From Pelodera strongyloides (lineage: Eukaryota; Nematoda; Chromadorea; Rhabditida; Rhabditidae), in NCBI GenBank assembly GCA_036852015.1, contig JAANDG010000177.1:124001-188000 (forward strand): a stretch of 64,000 nt of DNA, read 5' to 3'. The notes below the pieces were generated by a model, which was not told where the DNA came from, did no database searches, and saw only the letters and a program-made list of their open reading frames with translations. Positions 36,326-50,600 of this stretch are shown here, in pieces (position 1 is the stretch's first letter; each line of letters opens with the position of its first letter). The translations under genes and the position numbers were made by a program.

Positions 36326-39300
36326 TTATAAGAAGGCGTCGGCTTCTTCTTCATCGTCGTCGTGAAGTGCATCGGGAGTGCTCTTTGCTTGAGCCGAATG
36401 GGAAAGGGAGGACGGAATTCCCAGTGGACCTCCTTGGTTCGGAGAACCCTCCGATTGCACTGCTCGGACCTGAGATGACCCTGTCGCATTCCGCCGGCTC
36501 TTTTTTGCCTTCTTCAACATCTGGGCCTGAAAGCAAACAAAGCTGAAACTCTCTTCTACAATTGTCAGGCTTTCCACTTTTCTGGCATCTTTTCTTTAAG
36601 TTAATGTTCATTTTTATTCTGTAGATAAGTTGTGGCTATTGTCAGCGCCATGTTTCTGTAACGGCTTTTTTTATGAATAGTTTATATCTATAAGCAACGA
36701 AAGTGCAAGATAGTTCTAACTCTGAATAAGGAAGCTCTACATTGTGTTTCGTATGAAAAGAAAAAGAAGTACTGAAAGCAGAGAGACAGAATGTGGAAGA
36801 GAGTCGAAACAATAAGCAGTGCGACCAGGGACCAGAACGAATAAGCCAAGCAAGCACAAAAGCAACAGTTGAAGTGATCGAAGGGCAGTCTTCGGATTGG
36901 GCGGTTTGCTGCTGTTGATGGTGGTTACTGTTATCACGGCGACTTCAATGAGTATCTTCACTGCGACTGACTGTGTGCGCACAGGTAGAAGGACGTACGA
37001 ATAAGAGCACCGGCTTTACAAGAAATCTCCACTCATGCAGCGATAAAAAGTGATACCTTCAGCGCCGACTTGAGTATCGTGATCGTTCCTGGTGGTTGAA
37101 TATGTGGCTCACCATCCACCTGCACGGGCCACTCTTCATGAGTCGTAATACGAATCTGAACCAAATATGTTTCCATCAAGGTGATTAGGGTTGTTGGGAG
37201 TTCTCCAGTGGTCGAATTAAGACAAAAATAAATAGGATTCTTTGCAAGAAATAGTGACTGTATAGATAGCTCTTTGTACGCAATAACTCGAGAACTCACA
37301 CTTCCACCCTGAGCAATCCGAATGCCAGCTGCCAATTTTGATTGTATGAGACCGAGCCGAGAAACGTCAGAGATACCAACAACCTGAAAGGTGTGTTAAT
37401 CCGAAAAATAATAAAGGTTTATTGATTACATAAATAACATATAGTCAAAAGGCACCCTTAAGCGTTACGAGAACTGTTAGTCCTCACTGAATTTTATGCT
37501 ACAGAGAACGTAATATTGTTTGGAATACCTCCAGAAGTCCGTCGTAATGTGTTGGTTTGGAGAAGCCCCCTTCCTCCTTTGCTGTGCCCCATGGGTTAGC
37601 TCCACTGCCCCAACTGAGCAAATTGAGAACCACGATACCTTCTATGTTTGGGAGATCGATTAGCTAAAAAAATGTTAAGCATACAAGAGCATTTAACTTT
37701 TGATGCCGTGGGTAGTCATCATATTTTTTTTGTATTTCGCTACCATTTTTTTTATTTAGTTGCATTACCAGAGTTGCATTAGTTATTTACCAAATTATTT
37801 AGTTGCATTTATATTACCAAAGTGAGCAAATAAGGTTAGTTAGGCGCTAGACCTTTTTTAGGGGTAAATAATGCCAAAAGATTTTATGTTTTCCCAGCAC
37901 ATTTAGTAAAAACAAGTTATAATGAGTACCGGGTTACACCAACCGATTGCAGAAACGGTGCACGGGGTCCAGTTCATTTCTGAATCTGGAGACATACTGG
38001 CCTTTAAACTTCCCGGAGGCCGATTTTCTCGGGAAGCCGATTTATCTCCGATTGTACCCAGCTACCAACTTTTACATCTTTGGTGAGGTGAGGGGGTTCC
38101 GGGCCGGAATCGAACCAACGATTGGCGTTGTGAGCAAGACGCTTGCCACTGGGCCAACTGCATGACTACATATTCCTTTCAGGTATATGTGCATTTCCAC
38201 TCAGAAACTGCCATGAGAACTATGGTTTACTTATCAACGATTAGGAACCTTGCGTGTTTACTCAAATAAAAGAGAATGGGTTAGAAAATGTGAGTTAGAG
38301 TTACATAAGCAGGTCACAGATCGTCCTACCTTTCCATCAACTTCGAGTTCTATTCTCTTCCATAAGTCCTTACAAGTTCGCTCGAAGAACACTTTTTGTA
38401 GTCCAATTTTCACATACTGTGTCTTATTGAACAAACGACTTTGGAATTTCTCTGGATTAGCGTCTCTCTGAAAACAGTATTACTTATTTTACGGTCGGAA
38501 AGGCATTTTTCCCGCCAGCCTTTACGAGATTGTTCCACCTCAAACCCAGTCAATATCCTACAGAAAGATTACTAGTATGACAAATCAATGTCCAACCTTG
38601 TTGTGGAATTTGAGACACACATCCGCATCTATACCAATTCCGAAGTAATTATTCATGATGATCATGCTGGTTTGATCTTCTGGATTTGACATTGTCTGCT
38701 CTCCCTCTGCCGCTCCCTCATTGCCAGTGTTTGTGGGTGGTTGTGATCTTAACACAACAAATTATATCCAAAGGCAATTTTTTTTCTATGAGCATGCTCA
38801 AAATATGAATAACGAAGTGAATCAAACATAAGACTAACCGTTCTTCTTCATGGAACACAACTGCCCATCTGTCTAATCGCACTTCGTCGGCTTCTATAAC
38901 GTCCTTTAGGATATCTAACGGATTTTCCTCGCCGGTGTAGCCTGGAAAACACAACAGACCGTTACATAATGTACATTTTATTACAATTACGTAATGAATT
39001 CATACAACTGTATTTGTATGGTCAGCTTTGAGTGAAAAACTCGTATTCATTTGTGTTTGACACAGTTGTCTTGGCTAAGAGGTCGCAACGGGTACAATAA
39101 TATCTACAGATATTTCCTCTGAATCCTTTTTTTCTTCTTTTATATATTCCTAGTTAATGTGTTTTACGGTTTTACGGTTATACGTTAATTGTTTTCCATT
39201 GTGAACGCCTCAAGGAAGATTTATGAGCACATAATAATATGAGATGAGGGTCATACCTCCGCCCCATCGTAATACTCTGGCCAAGTCATTGCCAGTTCCC

Positions 39301-42300
39301 AGTGGAACAATTCCGCATGGGGGTGAGAAGCAAGCAGCATCCTGAAAAGTAAAACTTTAGACTTGAAGACTGATATTCTTTTTATACACAAATGGCACAC
39401 ACGCATATGGCAGTTGTAAATGGCACAATGGCACATTCAACGAAGTACACCAATTGAAATCGAAGTTCGTTTTCACCTGTTTTGCAATATCCAAACACTG
39501 AAGTACCCATCCAATTGTTCCGTCTCCTCCACAAGCGAGAATCTTGTATTTGGGAATATTTCGGAAAACATACAACCTAAAGACATAACGTGAGCGATTA
39601 GTAGTCAACGCGTTACGTTTCTTCATACACGTTTTATATGTTGCAAGACTTTCTCAAACAGCATCGCGATTTAGTTAAATATAATATTATAAAATGAAAT
39701 ATGGAAAAACAAACCCCACGAGAGGTCCACCTTTAAGAACGTCAAAAACTTGGAACGGGTTAAGTAGTTTTCTGAAGGATTTGATCAGATCAGTTCCCTG
39801 ACATCCACCCGATTTCACGTTGACCAGAACCAGCAGAGGCTCCGAATCAGGAGCCAGCATTTTGGGCTAAAACGCTCAAGTTACTCGAGGTTCTATTCCA
39901 ATGAATCAACCATTTATAATCTGATCCCTTCGTAAATCCCTTTCTAGTTATTTCTATCTCAAAGTGTATCACCAAACCCCTCGCAATTTTCAACCATTAT
40001 TTCCAGGTGGATAGATCTATGGACAGGCATAAATCACTTATTTAACGATGCGAAAGCACATCGTTTGTTGTATATTCGATGTCGTTGCGTGATGTGTATC
40101 GCGGTGCATAACGTTGGAGACCCGTTCTTTCTTATTTTATACGCTCCATGAATCACGCCATGAATAGAGGGGGAACGGGTCGTTGAATATCAAAAATTAT
40201 AGTGTTGTGGTTCCAGGCGACCATGTACATTTGCCATGGTAATAACGATTATTTATTCGACATATGGCTAAAACGCATGCCTCTTACGGTGGTTTTTTTT
40301 ATTTGAATAATAAAAATAAATCAGACCTGAACATTGGGTAAGCAAAGCACGATAAGCTTCTTGTCCTCATACATGGCATTCTGAAGTTTCTGAACAGCAG
40401 CCGTTGCGGCTTTTGGCGTGTTGAAGGTAATTACTAGAGAACCGTATTCGAAGTAAATTGGACCGATCGCCGTAAAGGGCTTTTCTGAAATAAATTTTTT
40501 TTTGAGGTGCAACCATGGAAAGAAAACAGCAAAATAAAAAATGATTGTGTTAACAAAATGATCGATGTATAAACCTTTAGCGCCGAGGAGCTTGAGCAGA
40601 ATACGTTCGTATTGTCGTTGTGCCAGTGAAACTGGAAGATTGCCTACGAAGACTGCATGGTCATGCGGATCTTCTTTTTCTTGAACGTAGAACCTCACAA
40701 CATGGTACCGTCTTAGCGAATCCTGTAACAAAACATCTTGCTTGCTTTATCACTATGATCATCTCGAGGTGCGTGCACCGTCAATGCAGAGAGCCGTGAA
40801 ATATGCCTACCTTTCGCAGATTCCGAACCAATTGAAGCATGTTTTCGTGGTGATTACATGTTCGCTCGGCCACCCCTCGTTCAAGAGAAACTTCAATTAG
40901 GTTATATCTAAAAAAAAACATTTGTTCAATTTTAGCTAAATGAAGACAAAATGCAGATCATTGTGGTTAATTATTAAACATACCTATTCCACGAAGCACC
41001 GTCCAGTCCGAACTGTTCTAGGGAATGAGCTATCACATCTTGAACTACAGTGTCCTTTGTCACTGTTAACGAACAGAACGTCACAGGGACTCTGCAAGGA
41101 AGATTCTTACATCTCTATATGTTGAATGTAACTTGAAGCTACCGAAATATTATTTGTGAGCTTCAACGACTGAAAAACTAAACAAGAACAAGAGCTAAAG
41201 CCCAACCTTAACCAACCGCCATATATTTTAACTATAGCCTTTTCAGGATCATCTTTGTGCCGTAGGAAGACCTGGGCTCTACGACCTTCGGGGCGTTTCA
41301 CATTCCTCAGAGGCACTGGGTCCTCTAAAGTCTCTTCTTCACCGGTAGCTGAATATATACGTGCATTAAAGGGTCAGGCTCGCGTGAAGCTCATTTGCAT
41401 TGATATTATTCATATTGTGCGGTTGAATTATGCGAACACTACCACGTAAGCGGCGTTGCATAAAACGTACAGCTCAAGTTATTTGGCAAAAATTCGGCTG
41501 GTAATTGTTGCCAAGTAACTCGCTTTATTTAGGATTTCTGGAAATAGGGTTTTCATAGTTGGAGTCGCAGAGCGCATGTCAAAATATAACAAATTTACTG
41601 CTTGTGTTCTTGAGCAAGACCCTTGCAACTTATACAAATTTGAATTTTTAGTTTCATTAAGGAAGGAGTGCCTGCTCACCTTCATTGACGACCTGTGTTA
41701 CATAGTAATTTTCTGGATTATCCTGAATGTGAAAACGCCGGAGGGAGGCATCCTGCAATATGATTATGAGGTATAGGTAGTAGAAAAATCGCCTTGCTCC
41801 AACAAAGGGCCACCACGCTAAGCATAAGACTAAGTCAAAACATAAATATTTGTTGAGTAAGTGGCTTGTTTCTTGTTTTTGTTGTGCTGTGCTTCACATA
41901 GATGTACAATTTTAAATGTGGCGGAACTTGTCTTCGTTTAATGAAAAATGCAAACAAATACCCGTATTTGCGTGACACTGGCAGTTTTTGGTACAGAAGC
42001 AGAACGAAAGACTTGATTTCGGAGGGAATTGTTGCCGTCAAAAATACGGAGAATCTGCAACAATACCGTTATATAAATACACGCTTAGAATCCTGCACTT
42101 AGATTTTAAGCAAGTTGGCACATTTGCAAATATGTTTCTTGCAATGCACATAGAGAAGAAGACGCGCAAACACTCATGTATATGATTTGATATGCATTCT
42201 GGAGCAGGTCGCATTTAAGATGATAACACTTCGTGAACAATGAAGACTACACTATCCTGTGATCATGGATGGGTGAAGGTATTCCATTAATATATATCAA

Positions 42301-45300
42301 AGGTTGTAATTACCTCTATATCTTCCTTTTCTTTAGGATCGTCTCCTGTAGAAGACACGTCGTCTGCACTGACTTTGCACGGCGAAGATACTGAAACAAC
42401 GAAGTAACACATACATTTTTTGTTTACTAATGTGATTTTCGGAGCAGCTATCACAAAATTTTGAAACCAACTAAAAATTCTAGCCTTCCTATTGACGGTG
42501 AAAAAGTGATACCACCATGTGAAAACTTAACATACTTCGCCCCAGCCACACGTAAAAATATGGCTACACGTAAAAATATGGCTTACTTAGGCTACTGCTA
42601 CAGGAGAGAATTTCTAGCGGGAAAAGAAAAAAGAGGGTAAAAACGTAACCCTTACGCGACGTCGACTGTTCACTTCCACCCGCTGTGATATTCAATAACT
42701 GTTCCATAGGCAGTTCAGTTCGAGGAATTGTTAGTGAATTTGGGGGTAGCATTATCTTCTTGAGAACGCCAAACTCGCAACAGGATGACATCTGGCGATA
42801 ACAGATCGCATGTGCCTACAAATAAACGATCAGCGACATGCAAACGTAGCGGACCGTGGAAACGAAAGCAATCTGACCTCGATAAAATTGCGAGTTTCCG
42901 GGTAAAAAACAGGTATACAATTTATTATTCGTCTTCAGCGTCAAGCTGCCCTACGCACATATGCCTTAGATTAAAGAATGCAAATAGTTTCCGTCCAGGC
43001 ATTAGCACAATGCCCACCATGAATGTTAATTTGAAATGTACTATTAGTAAACTGACCGTCTGTCCGCACCATTCGCACCTCATTCCAGCTAAACACTCTG
43101 ATGAGTAGCAGATTTTCTTGCACGCAACACATCTCGAATCTCGGGGAAGATTGCCTTCCCTCATATGATGATATTGCGTTTGTGAGGACTGAAGAAATAG
43201 CATCTCATCCTATGATATATGTATTATGACTTTATCTCTTATTTTTCCATTCCATACTCTGTATTTTTCTTCCGCACTAGGTTCGCTAATACCAGATTCT
43301 TCCCATTTCTCTTGTATCTTTTTTTTTAGTTCCCTGGTTTGGAATGCGTTGGCTGAGGGAGCAGAGGATATGAGTGAGAGGGAGAAAGGCGACCACAAAG
43401 AAGATCTAATGAGTCCTGCAGCGAAGAAGAAAAGGGGCGGGACAACGACTTCAGATGCCAGACGAGGAGCTGTCGAGGCACTATGGGCTTCAAGGAGTGC
43501 AGACAGCGTGTCGAGTCGAGGGAGTATGGCATGTGCTGAGGAATGTGTGACGGAGGCACAATACTATCGACGTCTGCGATGACGTCATCTTCCCTTACAA
43601 TTCACAATTTGTGCCTTGCTCAGACAATCCTGCAAATCTTCTCAAACGATTTTGGAATGGTTAATCTTTAGTGCCCCGAACCACACAGGAATTAAAACGA
43701 CCCTCTCCCCCCCTCCCCTCCCACCCACATTCAACCGGGATATACAAAACACTAACCCAAGTATAAAAATGTACTTTCCGATTTGTTAGAAATTATTATC
43801 TAAGTACCAACCTTGTCTAGACTGGGAACATAGGTTGCAGCTTCCTTGCAGTCGGATACTGCCAAGTCCTGGCAGTCAACGTGTACGTAGTATTCACATA
43901 CTGAAAGTGAGCTGACTATACTACTGCACTAGACTAATACGCTAGCCGCCACAGATACTTCTATGACAGGAAAATTTTGGTTTCATTACTCGTTACTTAG
44001 AAACAATTGTCTAGCCGATTGTCATACATTTTTTACTGCGGAGTCTAATAGTCAAGAATGTCTCGTATGACACAGAGACTGGCACCTGAGGCGTTCCAGC
44101 GCTGCAGACATCTCAGGTGCGTACCACGGAGGGGTGCGCTGTTTCCAAAGGAACACCAACTCTCTGTCAAAACTCGCTTGCTTACAGGGTAATACTTCGC
44201 AGATAGGCAAAACGTTAATGAACTAGTGCGAGCATTCATTAACAGGTGCCAGCTTCATGAATAGGGAGCACCAGTTGGGTGTTTATAAGAAAGTCGTGAA
44301 ACTAAAAAGGGAAGGAACATCTTGCTCAATAAACAAAGATTTTATGCAACTACAAATCAGCACTGCAAACAGTACCTTCACATTCCGTGCTGACTGAATC
44401 ATCTGTTTTCTTCCGGCATACACAACAGAATTTTCGTTTGATGTGACCGGGTTCAGACCACGTATGCGCCACCGGATTCTATATGTGATACAAATTAAAG
44501 CACAACTGGAACGTACAAATTAAAGCACAACTGTTGCGATAAATCTTGTCTTGCAAATGAACTGTTTTGGTAATATTTCTGAGAAAACACTGATTTTTAA
44601 TACAAAAAGATACACCTGTATTTTTGTGGTTTTCATCAATACATGAGAGCACCCAATTAAAATTTACTCTTTTAATCTATTCAATACGCCTCGTTGGTTT
44701 CTTTTGCTAGCCCAATGAAAGCATTACTGTTTTTGTACCTTTTACCTAATTGGTTCGAGTACAATTTTCTTGGAGCGAGTTATTTTTATTTAGGTATTTC
44801 CGAGCGGAAAAATGCCGTTGCCAAAGCATTAACTTGAAATGAGTCTAGCTTGAGGCTACAAAGACGACGAAAATACACGGCATTACCTATGCTCAAATGC
44901 GTCGCACATAATTGTAAGTATAGAATTCTTTTTGGTAGTGATTTAAAATTGTGTGTCAGGCTTTTCCATATATATATATATATATGACAAAAAGGAGCTG
45001 CAGGCACTTAATGTTTAAAGCGTTAGCTCTATTATTCGAAAACGAATAACGCCATCATTCTCAAAACTGTAAATGGCATGCGGCTAACGCTATCATCTCT
45101 ACAAATAATGTTGTGTGATCAAAGCACAATATTTTATAATAACAGGTTCACGTTTGTTTATTCCAAGACCCAGTATACAATGAAGAAAATCAAACCTTAT
45201 TTTAAAAACGACACGGCATACTGATCATAAGTCATGAATTCGAAAAAATTTTTATAAATAAAATAAGATTTTTTTTTTTTTTTTTTTTTATTTTTTAAGT

Positions 45301-46074
45301 AATAAATGCTGGCAAAGTGCAAAGGGTATTCATTTCGGAAGGAGAGTCCCATCTTTAGCCTATTTAGCCTTTTGTTGCGATTTTTACCGTGTGTGTGTGT
45401 GTTGCTGCACACTGATAGATGGATGTATTTGTGTTGTTGTTCAATGAGATGCACATATGCAAACCAAGAAAGTACTCAACAAGCAAAAATAACAAGGATA
45501 GAAGGTAGGTATAGTGCGTACCTTTATTAGTTGTAGGGCGACTCCACTACAGTACGAAACCACCGTCTTTAGGCATTTCTCGTGACACACAAAGTTACAC
45601 ACTGCAATAGGTTTGATGGGACGCCACGAATGTAAATTTGATAACATTATGGTTATATAATAGTGTGTTCCAGACAGAGTCGCAGGTGATATTAAATGGA
45701 ATTTCTCACTAAAGTCTCTAATTGTATAAATAACTGCATTGGACCATACCTTCACAGACATATCCTTGAGTGAGCATTCCCCATATTTTATCGCAACAGT
45801 GATGACAATAAGTTGGCTTGGTAAACGTTTTCCTAAACATTGAAGTGTTAATGAATTAGTTTACTCTTTATTGTTAGAGAAATATTATTTGGCAATGTCG
45901 TTCAGCATCAATGAGCTTTCGGCAACGCTGTTCATTTATAGAAATCCAACAAAAGATACTACAGATAGAAATTAAGAATCCTTACCCGGAAAGAACCAAC
46001 CTCTGGAAGTAATGTCCATGGTCGCGGCCTAATTCCAGAAGGTTTGCGTCGACATTATGCCCTTCAGTAGCCAT
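36326..46074 (-). CDS. dgk-1: Diacylglycerol kinase, theta type
   Basis: Phosphorylates diacylglycerol to phosphatidic acid; in C. elegans DGK-1 lowers diacylglycerol at synapses and opposes neurotransmitter release downstream of Go. About 24 exons. Start chosen at [16 protein letters not shown], just before the first C1 domain ([27 protein letters not shown]). A second C1 follows at 44.48-43.81 kb ([18 protein letters not shown]) and a third at 43.19-42.66 kb ([23 protein letters not shown]). A Ras-association-type region spans 41.35-40.32 kb ([42 protein letters not shown]). The catalytic domain begins [12 protein letters not shown] (39.85 kb) and contains [15 protein letters not shown] (39.5 kb) and [19 protein letters not shown] (39.3 kb). 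The accessory domain has [17 protein letters not shown] and WPVQVDGEP, and the protein ends [11 protein letters not shown]. Three C1 domains plus RA define the theta class. The 5' end is uncertain because further exons may exist up to 47.7 kb. Confidence 0.93.
38088..38167 (-). pseudogene. tRNA-like sequence, SINE-type remnant
   Basis: The minus strand has an A-box-like TTGGCCCAGTGG, an anticodon-arm-like CGTCTTGCTCACAACG, and a B box GGTTCGATTCC at roughly tRNA spacing. No acceptor stem pairs across the ends, so it is not a working tRNA. It lies in a dgk-1 intron and could be a tRNA-derived SINE head. Confidence 0.5.
41366..41384. mobile_element. One-ended remnant of a TTAA MITE
   Basis: TTAAAGGGTCAGGCTCGCG at this point in a dgk-1 intron matches the terminal consensus of the other TTAA foldback elements. 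No matching inverted end was found downstream, so this is a truncated copy or a chance match. Confidence 0.45.
42548..42583. repeat. Two tandem copies of an 18-base unit
   Basis: ACACGTAAAAATATGGCT is present twice head to tail, inside a dgk-1 intron. It is a recent small duplication with no evident function. Confidence 0.95.
44488..44533. repeat. Short imperfect tandem duplication
   Basis: TACAAATTAAAGCACAACTG occurs twice, about 25 bases apart, in the dgk-1 intron upstream of the second C1 domain. Confidence 0.9.
45269..45290. repeat. T homopolymer tract
   Basis: A run of more than 20 T in the dgk-1 intron between the two halves of C1 domain 2 and C1 domain 1. Confidence 0.9.
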
Positions 46075-46192
46075 CGCTAAACTAATATGCCCGAATTTTT
46101 TTTATGAATTTCGACTTTTGAAGGCAGCTCCCAATAATACCCGGAAATAACATATAGAATGCTGGACTTAAAATCGAGGTGAATCGTCTTAC

Positions 46193-47690
46193 CTTAATGT
46201 TGTGCTACCGTCCGGCCATCACTCCACACAGCTTGATCCGCTCATTTACTGAAAGTATGCATGATCTAATGAGATATGTTGAAGGGTAGGATGTACATAC
46301 CGATTATGGGCGGAGCGAAAGGGGCTGGGCGAATAGAATACTGGGAGGAAATGCATTGCACCACCATCTCATAGAAGTGCTCAGATAAAACTATAAAAGG
46401 GAAACGTTTGCTATTAAGACGTCCGTACAATACAACAATGGGAATATGGGATAAATAATTGTGAATAGAGAAGCAAGGCGTGGTAAGCGGAATTGGCACG
46501 AATTGTTTAGAAGCGCAAGTAGTTGTATGCCTAATTATTTTCACTGCTGTAGTGTTTCTTGTTCGACCGCGTTGTTGTTATGTACACAAAACAGGAGTTA
46601 ACTACACAAAATAATGTAGAGTAAAAGTTAAAGAGAGGAACTTTTTATGCCATCTTTATTGGCATTTGGAAGTCTACGCCACTTTTCAGCCTCGTCAAGC
46701 ATTCTCATCCGACCGGATATTGAAACTGTAAGTATACAGGAAGAATGAACTCAAATATATGTAGTTGTATCGTTAATCAAACCTGGCATAAACGGAAGTT
46801 AAAAGTTCATCAAGCAGAGGAAAAACTGTTGCTACATGGAAAAGTTCGCGCTCAAATACAATATACATAACCAAATAGCAGAACTACATCATTACGGAGG
46901 GCCAAGAAAGAATTTGTATCTAGCTTCTACGTAATATTCACATGGCGCATACGTCTATTTGGCATTATTACGTAAGATCATTTTTCAGAGGAGAAAATTG
47001 CGCTATAAAAAGTGTCCAAAATACGACACCTCTTGACCAACGCAAGTTGACTGGTTACTACGATTCCTACTAGATCACATGGATAGTCACATGGAGAAAA
47101 ATCAAACTATTTCAAACTAAGGCCATCGTATGCTTTTTTTAAAGGCTCACCATTTAGGATATGCCTTAGCTCTTTTTATTGTCAAATTAGCTTCTATTAA
47201 TATCATAACTTGGTTCATCGCAAACCACGACGGAGCAATCACATACAATTTCCTTTTGCTGTGAGAAACTACGATTTAAAACGAAGTTGCCTGTCGACTT
47301 ATCGAGAAATGAGGTGGAATAGGCAGTCCACAATCAGAAGTCACCGCACGTAACTGAAGTTAATTTTTCAAATCAGTTCCCACCATCACAATGCAAAAAA
47401 AACATGCGACATAAAGTGTTGGATACTTAACACAAACCATATAACCGTCGTAAAGTTTCGATGTGTGGCTCCTTTTTGCGTAAAAATCGGGGAGGAGAAC
47501 GAAAATCAGCTGGGCAAAATTACTTGTGGAAGAAAATGGGACATGGAGATAGAGTGACTTAGCCACAGCTCGTTGCGCATAATGAAAGACAGCTTGCTGG
47601 GGTGGAAAGAACACTTCCTGTATTGGGGGTCGACTGCTATCCATGTTGGAATGTTGATGATGGTGCATGTAGTACTCGGGGAGGGGACTA
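46193..47690 (-). other. Candidate upstream exons of dgk-1 or of a separate 5' transcript
   Basis: A clean exon at 46248-46193 has CTTTCAG before it and GTAAGA after it, but all three frames are closed, so it is probably 5' untranslated. Farther upstream, an open segment at about 47639-47522 (MHHHQHSNMDSSRPPIQEV, then PPQQAVFHYAQRAV) ends with the donor AA|GTAATT. It phases with an exon at about 46727-46629 (SISGRMRMLDEAEKWRRLP). These could form an alternative N-terminus or a separate small gene; nothing in them is recognised. Confidence 0.35.
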
Positions 47691-47699
47691 AAACGAGGG

Positions 47700-50600
47700 C
47701 TTGAGGGGACATAGTTTCACGAGTCTGGGCGGGTAGAACGGTCCAACATGGATTCTTCGGTCAAGGTGAGTGGTGAAGTTTCTGGGGACGCTTATAATCA
47801 GACCGACATTGTATGTTACCAACGTAGATGATTCAAATAAACTGTCGGGCCGCAAATATGTGCTCTATTTCCATATAAAGGACATGTGAGGATTGAAGAA
47901 ACATCACTGAGCTTTTACACGAATCCAACCTCGGGAATTACTTGTCACAGTCGGATCCACAACCCTTTTTTTGAGCTTACGCCTAATTGCAGGGTTTCTT
48001 GTTCGTCATATTGTTGTTAGCCGGATGATCATTTAAGTTTCGCTCTGAGCTTTTCAATAAAAAAAAACATATTTCAGGGTTTTTCGTGTTTAGATCTTTG
48101 TGATCAATAACGGTACGAGTTAACAAAATCTTTCGACTTGGATCTCTAAGATCCACTGAATCCTATGGTTGCTGAACAGGGAAATACATCATACAATTTT
48201 TCGTTCCGAGTAAGACGGATCTTATAGAGTAATTTGGTTCCCTCATATTGTTTTATTCATTATTCGTGGGCTAGGGAAAAGCTTAGAAGCTAACCATCTT
48301 CGGTAGTGGCAAGTTAAATTATTTATGCAACCTCCGATATACATATGTTCAAAAAAAAATGACTAAGAAAAAATAATGAGTTAAATAAATAATAAAACCT
48401 TGAAGGACTCTGTATACATTTCTCATCGCACTTGCACGTAAATAGCAAGTAGAATCAGTATATGGGTCTCTGAATGTTTGTCATTACAATTGACAAAGTG
48501 TTACTCGGACAATTTGTAGATGTCTATCTAAAATGTTTTTTTTTAAAGCTGGAACTCATCATACAATCTTCTTCCCATATTCCTTAGCTCCCCAATTTCT
48601 GGCCCTCAGTGAAGGCGTCCCACACCTCACATGTCTGTTCTCAAGGGAACCTTTGGCCATGGCTCCGTATTCCCACAGTGTGAAGTCAAAGGGGAATTGT
48701 TCCCATGCGAACCTCGCCACTTCAGACTCTTCCGACTTGGTCACTGATAGCTCCCACATTTGCATATAAAGAATGGGGAAGGGCAGTGCATCGATCGTCC
48801 TCCTCCTTCCATCTCTCTGTTCTCTCTCAAAAAGCGCCCTTTGTCAACCGCTCTCGCCACGCTAACCACGTCGTGTCTATGCATTCACCATAATCTCTCC
48901 CATTGGTTTCCTTTCTCGCTTTTCCCTCTTTCTCCTTTTTGAAGATGAACTACATGTCTTCGTCCCCTCCCCATTCCTTTCCGTCGACTTCCGGAACTTG
49001 TTATTCGACATTTCAGTCGATTAACATCGTAAACTATGGATATGAAAATGTTCTAATCATACTCTCATTGTCAGTTTCACAAGACTACTGCATCTTGCTA
49101 AAATCTCTAACCTGTCATCCAAATGCTTTGAAGAGCAAGTTGTCATTTTTCCTGCTTGCCAAAAGATGCATTCTCTTTACCTCCCAACTGACCTTTGTTC
49201 TCTCTTCGCTCTTATTGACTGCCGCTCTTCAGAATACACACTTTCTTGGTCGGTCTGATTGAAGTCTTCTTCTCTTTCCTCTTTCCTCGACGACAGCTAA
49301 TGAGCCAGGATGCATAGTGACAAAGAGTGACGTATTCACGGCTCATCGACAACTTCTCTTCTAACCCCCTCTCTTCACCACTTCTTCACAACTACAAACA
49401 TTCCCTAGTGCCTCTTTCTCGTTCTATAAATGATGGCAACAATCGGTGTCACTGAATCCTCATCGGGTGCATAAACTGAGTGGTGTTACGAGAACTCAAT
49501 CTTTTAGAAAGCGACTCCTAAGAATCCCAGTAGTTGTTCATGGTGTGAACGGTTTGCGTTCTCACAGTACACAGGGTACACGCATGGTACGCAAAAATGA
49601 AAACAAATAACGTTTACGTTTGGTTTGATATGTGTGAAAACAACAGAGGCATGTTGAATGTAGACACTGATAAAAAGGCCATGGAACAAGATAGGTAAGG
49701 AACAAGTTCGCATAACACGGAAAACATTCCTGGGAAACACATGTATTAATGGAAAAGAAAGCCGATGCAATAAAATAAAAAAATTCCAAAACATGGAAAA
49801 GCGGGAAAACATTTAACTGTCCGAAACTAATTTAGTTTGAATTTCAACTGTACGTGAACGAAATGAAACAAACAATACAAGGTATTATGATGTTCGAATG
49901 AGAGTGGTAAATTGGAAAATGTACGGTGAAATGAGTATTTCAAATGGGGATGAGGAAATGTTTCAAGAAGAACACTCGCTAGCGAATTCATAGGGTTCAT
50001 TCAAGGAACGGTCCTTTAAAAGTAGCCGTCAACACAAAATTGTAGATCATACTGTAGATTACCCATTTATAATATGTGTATCGAAGAAAAGTTCCTAATA
50101 TGCTCAATGAATTTCCGGTTACGTGAAAATACGTCATATGTACTCTGAAAGAAAATCGTGTTCGTATGAAACTATGAAAATCGATGGGTGAATTGAAAAC
50201 AGGAAACTGCTACCGAAAAAAAAGAGTCCAAATATGCAGAGTAGTCGCGAAGAGAGAAAACGAGACCATACACCAAGTTTTTTTGCTTAAATTAACAAAA
50301 TCATTTACCTTTGTAGATTTATAGGCTTTCGAAGAAAACTGTTCCGTTGTAAAATTTAACGGTATCGTCACCTGATACATGCTAGATGGAGATCAAAATT
50401 GGAATTTCACCAGTGACCTTAATACAATGAAAATTTTCGGTTCAATTTCTGGTTTTATCAACTTTGCTCAAATGAAGGTAATTTTATTAATTACATAAAA
50501 ATTAGTCAGCTAGTTCAGCAAATGACTGCTGTAATAATATTGGACAAACGAAGAACCAAGCCGCGTTACATTAAAAATTGCTTAATTATGTGAACAGTAA

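Noticed and set aside
36025..36577. Long open frames on both strands at the 3' end of dgk-1
   Set aside because: They are shadows of the last dgk-1 exon, whose own frame continues the kinase and ends at 36326.
47751..47768. Plus-strand first exon starting ATGGATTCTTCGGTCAAG followed by GTGAGT
   Set aside because: The donor is good, but no downstream exon or domain was found to support a plus-strand gene.
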